From Fontivivens sp964399735 (lineage in GTDB: Bacteria > Zhuqueibacterota > Zhuqueibacteria > Residuimicrobiales > Krinioviventaceae), in the NCBI GenBank assembly GCA_964399735.1, contig CAYNSO010000079.1, positions 1-17,705 on the forward strand: DNA of 17,705 nt, written 5' to 3'. The position numbers were made by a program, and so were the translations under genes. Under the pieces are notes generated by a model that was given only the letters and a program-made list of their open reading frames with translations, was not told the DNA's origin and made no database searches. Positions 6,265 to 13,319 of this stretch are shown in pieces. The number at the start of each line of letters is the position of its first letter. Within the stretch, counting starts at the first letter, position 1.

Positions 6265-6684
6265 ATGCAGAAGACGAGGCCAATGCTGACACAAAAGCAA
6301 AACCTGATCATTTTTATTGTGCTGGCTCTGGGAACGGTTATTCTCTCATCCTATTTTTATCAGAAAAAAAACCGGCAGCCATTAACAATAGAAATACAAA
6401 ATGGTTGTGGCGAACCCGGCCTTGCCTCGAAAATAGCACAACGGCTGTATCAGTGGGAAGTAGTCGCCGTGGGGAATGCGGATCGTTATGATTTTGAAAA
6501 GACTGTGATCATTACCAGTTTGAAAAAAAATAACCGGGAGCTAAAGAGGTTTTGCGCAGCAATCCGTTATGATTCTAATAAAGCGATTTATCGCAAAAAT
6601 GAAAACCAACAGGTGATTTTAACTCTAATATTGGGAAAGGATTATAAAAATTATTTTCCACCCGACTCTGCCACAATTCCCTAA
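6265..6684 (+). CDS. Membrane-anchored LytR C-terminal (LytR_C) domain protein
   Basis: A short N-terminal cytoplasmic part is followed by one membrane segment (about residues 14-31, LIIFIVLALGTVILSSYF) and a LytR_C-type domain (about 39-132). The domain opens with the family hallmark IEIQNGCGEPGLASKIAQRL, followed by VVAVGNADRYDFEKTVIIT. LytR_C domains occur on envelope-associated proteins; no enzymatic role is known for the isolated domain. The start is uncertain: ATG at 6265 has no ribosome site and ATG at 6283 has GAGG only three bases upstream. It sits between a decayed TPR remnant and a truncated secreted-protein start, so its old operon has been eroded although this frame is intact. 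Confidence 0.72.
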   Translation: MQKTRPMLTQKQNLIIFIVLALGTVILSSYFYQKKNRQPLTIEIQNGCGEPGLASKIAQRLYQWEVVAVGNADRYDFEKTVIITSLKKNNRELKRFCAAIRYDSNKAIYRKNENQQVILTLILGKDYKNYFPPDSATIP

Positions 6685-6714
6685 AGCCGGGTGTCAGCAA
6701 AATCAGGTTAAACC

Positions 6715-6819
6715 ATGAATACAATACCAAAGCTGTTCATCCTTGCAGCGTTCTGGTTTTATAGCGTTTTTCCTCTTTACCCGCAAATGCCTTCTTTTAA
6801 TACCTCACCGGTTCAATAA
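6715..6819 (+). pseudogene. Truncated start of an exported protein (34 codons)
   Basis: ATG at 6715, with AGG (6705-6707) seven bases upstream, opens a frame beginning MNTIPKLFILAAFWFYS and passing VFPLYPQ before stopping at TAA (6817-6819). The hydrophobic core with a Lys in front is a textbook signal peptide, but there is no mature domain. It is most likely the 5' stub of a deleted secreted-protein gene; a genuine tiny membrane peptide is possible. Confidence 0.45.
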
Positions 6820-6893
6820 CACTAGAATAATATTTTATTACCTGCAACGAGCTTAATTCTTTTATTAATGGAATTTATAATTTTTGCCGGCTG

Positions 6894-6922
6894 TTTTGAT
6901 GGAACATTTCACCTGTTATAAT
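6894..6922 (+). promoter_or_regulatory. Extended -10 promoter of the S9 peptidase gene
   Basis: TATAAT (6917-6922) is preceded by TGT (6914-6916), forming an extended -10 element; the -35 region is poor (TTTTGA). Transcription would start near 6929, about 28 bases before the ATG at 6957. GGAACA (6901-6906) and TGTTCC (6925-6930) form an inverted repeat bracketing the -10 box. Confidence 0.5.
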
Positions 6923-6956
6923 TCTGTTCCTGTCAAATTTTGAAAGAAAAAACAAT

Positions 6957-9086
6957 ATGGGCTTTGTGTCTTTGACAGTATACGATTTTTTTAACTCTGG
7001 TCTTGTGGTCGTTCCCCTGATATTTTTATCAGGGCAAATTGTTAAACAAATCCAGCCGCCGCGGGCAAAAAAAGTACCGCAAAAAATAACAACTCATGGT
7101 CACGAACGAATTGATAATTATTACTGGTTGCGGCAGAGAGATAACCCCAAAGTTATGGAGCATCTTAAAGCCGAGAATGAGTATACATCATATATGATGC
7201 GACCCTTACGCGGGTTGAGACGAAAATTATTTGCCGAAATGAAATCCAGAATAAAGGAAGACGATTCAACCGTTCCCTATAAAGTGAAAGAATATTATTA
7301 TTATACTCGCTTTGAAGAGGGCTTTGAATATCCGCTTTATTGCCGGAAAAAAGCGCTAGTTAATGCAAAGGAAGAAATATTATTAAATGTAAACCTGCTT
7401 GCAGAACATCATCGTTATTACCTGGTTAAAAATTTTAAAATATCCCGAGATCAAAAAATAGCGGCTTTTTCTGCCGATTCGGTTGGCCGCAGGATCTTTA
7501 TTATTTATTTTGTGGATTTATTAACCGGCAAGCTGTTACCAGATAAAATTGATAAAGTGACCGGGGATTTTGAATGGGCAAATGATAACCGCACCATTTT
7601 TTATGTAAAGCAAAATCCAAAAACGCTTCGCCAGGAAAGAATATTGAAACATATTCTGGGGGGGAAAAAAGACGAAACAGTTTACTACGAATCGGACGAA
7701 ACATTTATCACAGATATCGGGAAAACGCTTTCCGGAAAATATTTGTTTATAAAATCTACCAGCACCCAGGCCTCTGAATATCAACTTTTACCGGCAGATG
7801 AACCAGAAGGCAAATTCAGGGTTTTTTATGCACGGGAGGCTGGTCATCAATACCAGCTTGCTCATGGTGGCGAGGTATTTTATATTTTAACGAATAAAAA
7901 TGCCGGCAATTTTAAACTTGTAAAATGCCCCGAAAATCATACAAATATGTCATTCTGGGAGCAAGTGATCCCGCATCGGGAAAATGTGTTTCTGGAACAG
8001 TTAATAGCCTTTAAAGATTTTATTGCCATCCAGGAAAGAAATGACGGCCTGGCTTGTATTGCCATTATGGATCGTCTTGGTGAGAAAGTGAATTGCCTTG
8101 AATTTAATGAAGAAACATATTCTGTGCAAATTGGCATGAATTCTGAATATGAAACTGAATGGTTGCGATATAATTACGAATCGTTGACGACGCCGCCTTC
8201 GGTTTATGATTATCATATTCGCAGCGGACAAGCAATACTCAAAAAAAGTAAACAGGTGTTGGGAGATTTTTCCCCGGCAGATTACCAATCCAAACGGTTT
8301 TTTGCAACAGCCAGCGACGGGGAAAAAATACCGCTTTCTCTAGTTTATAAAAAAGAGGCCTTGCATAAAGGAGGAAATCCTGTGCTGCTTTATGGTTATG
8401 GCTCTTATGGTCATTGTGAGGAACCGGTATTCAACAGCGCCCTGTTTAGTCTTTTAAACCGGGGTTTTATTTTTGCAATGGCAAATATACGCGGCGGCTC
8501 CGAAATGGGCCGCCGCTGGTACGAGCAAGGCCGGTTACTGCACAAAAAAAACACCTTTTCTGATTTTATATCTTGTGCTGAATATTTAATTCAGAAGAAA
8601 TATACAACAAAGGAGCGCCTCTACGCAATGGGGCGTAGCGCCGGGGGATTGTTAATGGGCGCAATCATTAATATGCGCGGCGATTTGTTTCATGGAGTTG
8701 TTACACAAGTGCCTTTTGTGGATGTAGTAACAACCATGCTGGACGCCTCGATTCCTTTGACAACCTATGAATACAGCGAATGGGGCAATCCCGAAAACAA
8801 GGAATTTTATGATTATATGTTATCCTATTCCCCTTATGATAATGTAACCGCTAAAGAATACCCCCACATGCTGGTTTCTACCGGTTACCATGATGCACTG
8901 GTACAATATTGGGAACCGGCCAAATGGATAGCAAAATTAAGAGAATTGAAAACGGATAATCATCTGTTATTATTTAAAATAAATATGCAAGCCGGCCATT
9001 CCGGGGCGTCCGGGCGTTTTGAACGACTTGAGGAAATTGCTTATAATTATGCGTTTTTGTTGAATCTTGAAAATATCAAGGATTAA
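6957..9086 (+). CDS. Oligopeptidase B-like prolyl oligopeptidase (S9A family)
   Basis: Serine peptidase cutting short peptides, probably after basic residues if oligopeptidase B-like. The N-terminus has a hydrophobic stretch (about 13-30) that may be a signal peptide or anchor, then the usual S9 opening PPRAKKVPQK ... YYWLRQRDNP. A beta-propeller region (about 80-430) precedes the alpha/beta hydrolase domain with the full triad: S561 in MGRSAGG, D646 in STGYHDALVQYWEP and H681 in AGHSGASGR. These spacings closely match known oligopeptidase B. Also present are YGYGSYG (about 480-486) and ANIRGGSEMGRRWYEQG (about 506-522). At 709 residues it is full length. The ribosome site GAAAGAAA is weak. 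It is monocistronic by layout, with its own extended -10 promoter. Confidence 0.93.
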   Translation: MGFVSLTVYDFFNSGLVVVPLIFLSGQIVKQIQPPRAKKVPQKITTHGHERIDNYYWLRQRDNPKVMEHLKAENEYTSYMMRPLRGLRRKLFAEMKSRIKEDDSTVPYKVKEYYYYTRFEEGFEYPLYCRKKALVNAKEEILLNVNLLAEHHRYYLVKNFKISRDQKIAAFSADSVGRRIFIIYFVDLLTGKLLPDKIDKVTGDFEWANDNRTIFYVKQNPKTLRQERILKHILGGKKDETVYYESDETFITDIGKTLSGKYLFIKSTSTQASEYQLLPADEPEGKFRVFYAREAGHQYQLAHGGEVFYILTNKNAGNFKLVKCPENHTNMSFWEQVIPHRENVFLEQLIAFKDFIAIQERNDGLACIAIMDRLGEKVNCLEFNEETYSVQIGMNSEYETEWLRYNYESLTTPPSVYDYHIRSGQAILKKSKQVLGDFSPADYQSKRFFATASDGEKIPLSLVYKKEALHKGGNPVLLYGYGSYGHCEEPVFNSALFSLLNRGFIFAMANIRGGSEMGRRWYEQGRLLHKKNTFSDFISCAEYLIQKKYTTKERLYAMGRSAGGLLMGAIINMRGDLFHGVVTQVPFVDVVTTMLDASIPLTTYEYSEWGNPENKEFYDYMLSYSPYDNVTAKEYPHMLVSTGYHDALVQYWEPAKWIAKLRELKTDNHLLLFKINMQAGHSGASGRFERLEEIAYNYAFLLNLENIKD

Positions 9087-9152
9087 TTTTTTGGGAACAA
9101 ACCAGTCATATAAAATGTTAAAAAATAGAATTCACGCTTTGCCGGAATACTA

Positions 9153-9312
9153 ACAGGGAGTATTTCGACGAGAAGACCGGCGCCCTGTCAGAAGGAGGTG
9201 ATCTTATTATTAATATATCAGTAATAAGAGCCTCCGGTGTTACTTGTTAGCGCCAGGTACATCGGGCTCTGAATATGTATGGCTCTGCCAAAAGATCGGC
9301 AGAGCCTTTTTT
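9153..9312 (+). ncRNA. Candidate structured RNA: three hairpins plus intrinsic terminator
   Basis: Consecutive pairings are visible. P1 joins ACAGGG (9153-9158) and CCCTGT (9183-9188). P2 joins GGAGGT (9194-9199) with GCCTCC (9230-9235) and, after a GA bulge, TCTTATTA (9202-9209) with TAATAAGA (9222-9229). P3 directly follows: GGTGTTA (9236-9242) with TAGCGCC (9248-9254), closed by two G-U pairs. A canonical terminator ends it at 9312. P2 buries AAGGAGGTGATC, a full complement of the 16S 3' end. It may be a small RNA or a leader that attenuates the cytochrome gene 163 bases downstream. No known riboswitch class was recognised. Against it, one frame is open from 9122 to 9250 without a usual start codon. 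Confidence 0.45.
9281..9312 (+). terminator. Intrinsic terminator with alternative upstream pairing partner
   Basis: A perfect nine-pair stem GGCTCTGCC (9281-9289)/GGCAGAGCC (9298-9306) with an eight-base loop is followed by six T. A second GGCTCTG lies just upstream (9265-9271) and could pair with the same right arm, offering an alternative fold. Confidence 0.85.
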
Positions 9313-9474
9313 ATTTAGGAAAAGATATTAATTTCAATTATTTTTAGACAGAAAAACCGGGGGATGCTGTTTTTATAGCCGGGTGAAAATTTTATGTTTA
9401 TTTTATTATGTATATATATTAAATTGATTATTCATTCAAATTAAATTTTTGTACGGAAGAAAAGGACAGATAAA

Positions 9475-11013
9475 ATGCGCAGACATGTTTGGGGTTTTTT
9501 GTTAATTTTGGTTATTGGTATTAATACAACCTGGGGGCAAACGAATGAAGATTGTTTTGCCTGTCATGGAGACCAGTCAATAACAGCAGAGACCGAACGA
9601 GGTTCCCGGTTACACCTGTATGTTGCTGCCGACAGTTTTAACGTGGCAACCCATGGCGCTCTGGCATGTACCGATTGCCATATCGGCGATGAAGCCGCTT
9701 TTGCCGAACTGCCACATTTGACTGATATGCTGCAGACGCTGACTTGTATGGACTGTCATGGAGAGGATTATACTGTAATGAATTCCGGCTATGAAAAAAG
9801 CGTCCATGCCCTTAACCTGAAAGAAAATTTTTCCTGCGCGTCCTGCCACAATCTCCATATCAGCAATTTTGCCGCCCTGGATACCAGCATGCTAGATATG
9901 ATTTCCTGGTATAATAATCAATGCCTGGCGTGTCATACCGATTCAACACGGTTTGCTTTTCTTGCCGGCAAAAGTAACAAGGAACAGGATTTATCGCATA
10001 AATTTTTACCCAATAAAGCCGCGCACTGGAAGTATGTTCGCTGTGTGGAATGTCATACCCCTGCCGGTGACAGTGATATACACCACATTGTATCAAAAGA
10101 GCTTGCCCAGCATAATTGTGTAGAATGTCATTCAACCACTAGTCTGTTGACCCGCAAGCTATACAAATCAAAAGATGATTCGACTGCGGAAACAGTGTCT
10201 GGAATAAGCAATTATTATTTGTACCAGAATGCTTATGTTATCGGCGCCACCCGGCACCTGGCGGTTGACAAGGCAGTTATTATAATTTTGGCGTTAACCT
10301 GCGTCGGCATTCTGGCGCATAGTGTTTTGCGCCTGATTAATCGCCGTAAAAAAGAAAAAATGACCGGCGAGGAGACAGACCTTTATTCTGCCGGAACCCG
10401 GTTGTGGCACATGGTAAATGCCCTGGTATTTATTGTTTTACTTGTTACAGGATATACCATGCACTTTGCTTCCGCATCGTCTTTGCTCAGTTTTGCTGCA
10501 TCGGTTACAATTCACAATATTGCCGCTAAATTATTGGTGTTGAGTTATGTGTTGTTCATTATTGGTAATTTTACCAGTAAAAATATTAAACATTATATCC
10601 CGGTTCGCAAAACATGGTATGCACGAATGCAAGCGCAATTGCGTTATTACCTGTGGGGAATATACCGTGGAGAGCGCCCGCCGTTCACCCCGGGCAAAGA
10701 GCAAAAATTTAATCCTTTACAGCAAATTACCTACCTGGCAATCATGTATCTGTTTTTACCGCTGATAATTATCAGCGGCATTATGATGATGTTTCCGAGC
10801 CTGGCGCCGGAAAAGCTGTTCGGAATTGGCGGTATTGGCCCGGTAGCGATTTTGCATTATCTTGTAACCATTGTGCTGACTTTGTTTGTGCTGGTGCATG
10901 TGTACCTCGGCAGTACCGGGCATACTGTTGGCGAATTGTATAAAAACATTATGACCGGAAACCGCGCGGTCCGGGCAGCCAAATCAAAAGCACGTGAAAA
11001 ACAACAGACCTGA
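9475..11013 (+). CDS. Heptaheme cytochrome c fused to cytochrome b561-like membrane domain
   Basis: Predicted quinone-linked electron transfer protein. A signal peptide (1-21) leads to a periplasmic part with seven CxxCH heme c sites, their first Cys at 27, 65, 91, 121, 150, 190 and 215. A membrane anchor (about 267-287) is followed by a four-helix b-type domain (about 313-478). Likely heme b ligands are H312 in RLWHMVNAL, H347, H461 and H475; the last two are 14 apart, as in formate dehydrogenase gamma subunits. Such subunits link the quinone pool to periplasmic reductases or oxidases, but no catalytic partner is encoded nearby, so substrate and direction are unknown. Joining both parts in one chain (512 aa) is notable. 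AAGGA lies eight bases before the ATG. Confidence 0.92.
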   Translation: MRRHVWGFLLILVIGINTTWGQTNEDCFACHGDQSITAETERGSRLHLYVAADSFNVATHGALACTDCHIGDEAAFAELPHLTDMLQTLTCMDCHGEDYTVMNSGYEKSVHALNLKENFSCASCHNLHISNFAALDTSMLDMISWYNNQCLACHTDSTRFAFLAGKSNKEQDLSHKFLPNKAAHWKYVRCVECHTPAGDSDIHHIVSKELAQHNCVECHSTTSLLTRKLYKSKDDSTAETVSGISNYYLYQNAYVIGATRHLAVDKAVIIILALTCVGILAHSVLRLINRRKKEKMTGEETDLYSAGTRLWHMVNALVFIVLLVTGYTMHFASASSLLSFAASVTIHNIAAKLLVLSYVLFIIGNFTSKNIKHYIPVRKTWYARMQAQLRYYLWGIYRGERPPFTPGKEQKFNPLQQITYLAIMYLFLPLIIISGIMMMFPSLAPEKLFGIGGIGPVAILHYLVTIVLTLFVLVHVYLGSTGHTVGELYKNIMTGNRAVRAAKSKAREKQQT

Positions 11014-11123
11014 ATAAAAGAATAAATTTTATTACTTGTTTCTTTGTTGGAAAATTTATATTATTAGATGAAGCAGATTCAATTGTGCATAATATGATTT
11101 GAATATATTGAGGAGTAATAAAT

Positions 11124-12809
11124 TTGATATTACCACGTTTGACATTAAAGCATTTTTTTGAATATTGTGCTTCAAATTATGGCAATGAAAAGGCGTTATC
11201 GTTTGTCGATGGCGAGCCGATAACATATAGTGAATTTAGTGATAAAGTACAGAACCTCTCTCGTTTATTGCATAAAGCCGGGGTGGTCGCCGGCGACCGG
11301 GTAGCCATTCTTGGTGAAAACAGCCCCAACTGGGTAGTTGCATATTTTGCCGTTACCACCATGGGCGCGGTGGTCGTGCCGATATTACCAGATTTTTTAC
11401 CCGACCAGGTACGACATATATTACATCATTCAGAAACCAGGGCGCTGTTTATTTCTGAAAAGATGTACGAAAAGAATATCGAAGCCGAATTTGAGCCGCG
11501 GTTAAAAATATATTTATTAAATACATTTGCTGAAATTAATCCGCAAACTTCACAGGAAAAGCTGAAGGAACTGATCAAGGACAGCGGTAAAGAAGTAGCC
11601 AAACTAAAAATTGCCGCGCTTAAACTGGCCAAACGGTACGTTGATGATGTTTTGGAAGATGACCTGGCATCCATTATATATACTTCCGGAACAACCGGTC
11701 ATTCCAAGGGAGTGATGTTGACGCATAAAAACATTGTCTCCAATGCGCTGGCTTCGGCGCAGATTCAGCCGATCAATCCTTCCGACCGGTTACTTTCGAT
11801 ATTGCCATTATCGCATACTTATGAATGTACGGTTAGTTTATTAGTTGGTTTTACCGGGGGCGCTTGTGTTTATTATTTTGAAAAACCACCTTCTCCCAAT
11901 TTATTGGTAGAGGCAATGCAAAAAATCAGACCAACCGTTATGTTGACGGTACCCCTGGTAATTGAAAAAGTCTACAAGAATAAAATTTTGCCGCAATTTC
12001 AAAAAAGCGCTATCCTGAAAAAGGCATACGAAAATGAGTTCCTGCGAAAAAAGTTACACAAAGTTGCAGGTAAAAAGTTGTACAAATCTTTTGGCGGCTG
12101 TTTACATTTTTTTGGCATTGGCGGAGCAAAGCTGGCAACCGAGGTAGAAAAATTTTTAAAAGAAGCGGAATTCCCTTATGCCATTGGATATGGTTTAACA
12201 GAAACCTCGCCATTGCTGGCCGGCGCAAATCCCCGGCAGACCCGCATTGGTTCCACCGGTCCGGCGGCGCCTGGCGTGCAATTAAAGATCAATTCTCCCG
12301 ATCCTTATCACCAGGAAGGGGAAATTTGGGCAAAGGGCCCGAATGTAATGAAGGGATATTACAATGACCCGGAGCTTACCGCCCAGGTTTTTACCAAAGA
12401 CGGCTGGTTTAGAACCGGGGATTTGGGGATATTTGATAAAGATAATTTTTTATATATCAAGGGTCGGCTTAAAAATGTGCTGATTGGACCAAACGGTGAA
12501 AATATATATCCGGAAGAAATAGAAACGCAGATCAATGCCTGCGATTATGTGCTTGAATCGATTGTTTATTATGACCAGGGTAAAATAGCAGCCCGCGTTC
12601 ATTTAAACTATTCGTCCCTGGATAAAGACCTGAAAGTAACCGGAGAACTGGAGCTTAAAAAGAAAATCGAAGAGCTGTTAAAAAAAATTCAGCAACAGGT
12701 CAACAAAAAGCTGACCGGGTTTTCGCGTATCAATAAAATCATTGAGCAAACCGAGCCCTTTGAAAAAACCCCGACGCAAAAAATAAAACGGTTTTTGTAT
12801 GTAAGGTAA
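11124..12809 (+). CDS. Long-chain acyl-CoA ligase, AMP-binding family
   Basis: Adenylates a carboxylic acid, probably a fatty acid, and transfers it to CoA. Core motifs appear in order: phosphate-binding loop YTSGTTGHSKG (186-196), GYGLTETSP (355-363), RTGD (430-433) and the hinge/A8 region GRLKNVLIGPNGENIYPEEIE (447-467). The C-terminal subdomain carries the adenylation lysine K553 in TPTQKIKR. At 561 residues it is full length and resembles bacterial FACS/LACS-type ligases. Start is TTG at 11124, chosen because AGGAG (11111-11115) sits eight bases upstream and no in-frame ATG is near. A 110-base gap separates it from the cytochrome gene; joint transcription is possible but not shown. Substrate chain length cannot be read from sequence. 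Confidence 0.92.
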   Translation: MILPRLTLKHFFEYCASNYGNEKALSFVDGEPITYSEFSDKVQNLSRLLHKAGVVAGDRVAILGENSPNWVVAYFAVTTMGAVVVPILPDFLPDQVRHILHHSETRALFISEKMYEKNIEAEFEPRLKIYLLNTFAEINPQTSQEKLKELIKDSGKEVAKLKIAALKLAKRYVDDVLEDDLASIIYTSGTTGHSKGVMLTHKNIVSNALASAQIQPINPSDRLLSILPLSHTYECTVSLLVGFTGGACVYYFEKPPSPNLLVEAMQKIRPTVMLTVPLVIEKVYKNKILPQFQKSAILKKAYENEFLRKKLHKVAGKKLYKSFGGCLHFFGIGGAKLATEVEKFLKEAEFPYAIGYGLTETSPLLAGANPRQTRIGSTGPAAPGVQLKINSPDPYHQEGEIWAKGPNVMKGYYNDPELTAQVFTKDGWFRTGDLGIFDKDNFLYIKGRLKNVLIGPNGENIYPEEIETQINACDYVLESIVYYDQGKIAARVHLNYSSLDKDLKVTGELELKKKIEELLKKIQQQVNKKLTGFSRINKIIEQTEPFEKTPTQKIKRFLYVR

Positions 12810-13256
12810 TTAAAGAAAAGTGGAAATAGCATAAAAAAAGAAACAGAATGAAACTTGTCTGCAAGTGGAAATCAGCATGTGGAACAGACGCTTTTTTATA
12901 TTCAAGTTGTTGATTAGATTATTCAATACGTGCTAGTTTTTCCAGTTTTGCAAGTTCATCAGAATAACTATAATTATTAGTCATTCTAAAACTACAGTTC
13001 CAGGGCTCTCATTCTAACAGATATTGTTTTTTACAACATGTTTTAAAAATTACATCCTTTGCTTCAATAATTAGTTTTTCCATTCCAATAATAGCGTTTT
13101 GTTGTCTTTTTGAAATTGAATAATGTTATTAATTTGGTTTTTTATCCATTTTAATAAACCTTTTTAATAATACAATGCAACTATCTTGAAAACATCAGGT
13201 AAAAAAAAGTCGGCAATAACTTGCTGGTAATATTTTGCTGATAAAGCTGAAAAGAC
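12810..13256. other. Long AT-rich gap, possibly with coding debris on the minus strand
   Basis: No intact gene is visible. On the minus strand, from about 13149 down to 12920, one frame gives gene-like text broken by several stops, ending with YSDELAKLEKLARIE and a stop. Another frame gives WIKNQINNIIQFQKDNKTLLLE (13148-13083). Both could be chance in AT-rich DNA or debris of a lost gene. Near the left end, AAGTGGAAATAGCAT and AAGTGGAAATCAGCAT form an imperfect direct repeat (about 12823 and 12864). Confidence 0.35.
12857..12897 (+). terminator. Weak terminator after the acyl-CoA ligase
   Basis: GTCTG (12857-12861) can pair with CAGAC (12885-12889), followed by GC and six T (12892-12897). 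The stem is short and the loop 23 bases long, so this rests mainly on the T-run and the position after the gene. Confidence 0.3.
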
Positions 13257-13285
13257 TTGTTCCTTTGCCGGTGAAATAATATATT
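13257..13285 (+). promoter_or_regulatory. Possible promoter of the class V aminotransferase gene
   Basis: TTGTTC (13257-13262), a 17-base spacer and TATATT (13280-13285). The start would be near 13292, a leader of about 28 bases before the ATG at 13320. Confidence 0.4.
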
Positions 13286-13319
13286 TAAAGAAAAATAACA
13301 AAACGTTCCAGGAGATGAT

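Noticed and set aside
6041..6289. 82-codon open frame as a real gene
   Set aside because: It starts at TTG without a ribosome site and mixes pieces of the frameshifted TPR remnant with out-of-frame text; the protein-like sequence changes frame within it.
9192..9203. Fragment of a 16S rRNA 3' end on the minus strand
   Set aside because: Only 12 bases match and nothing around them resembles rRNA; it is simply a very strong Shine-Dalgarno-type sequence.
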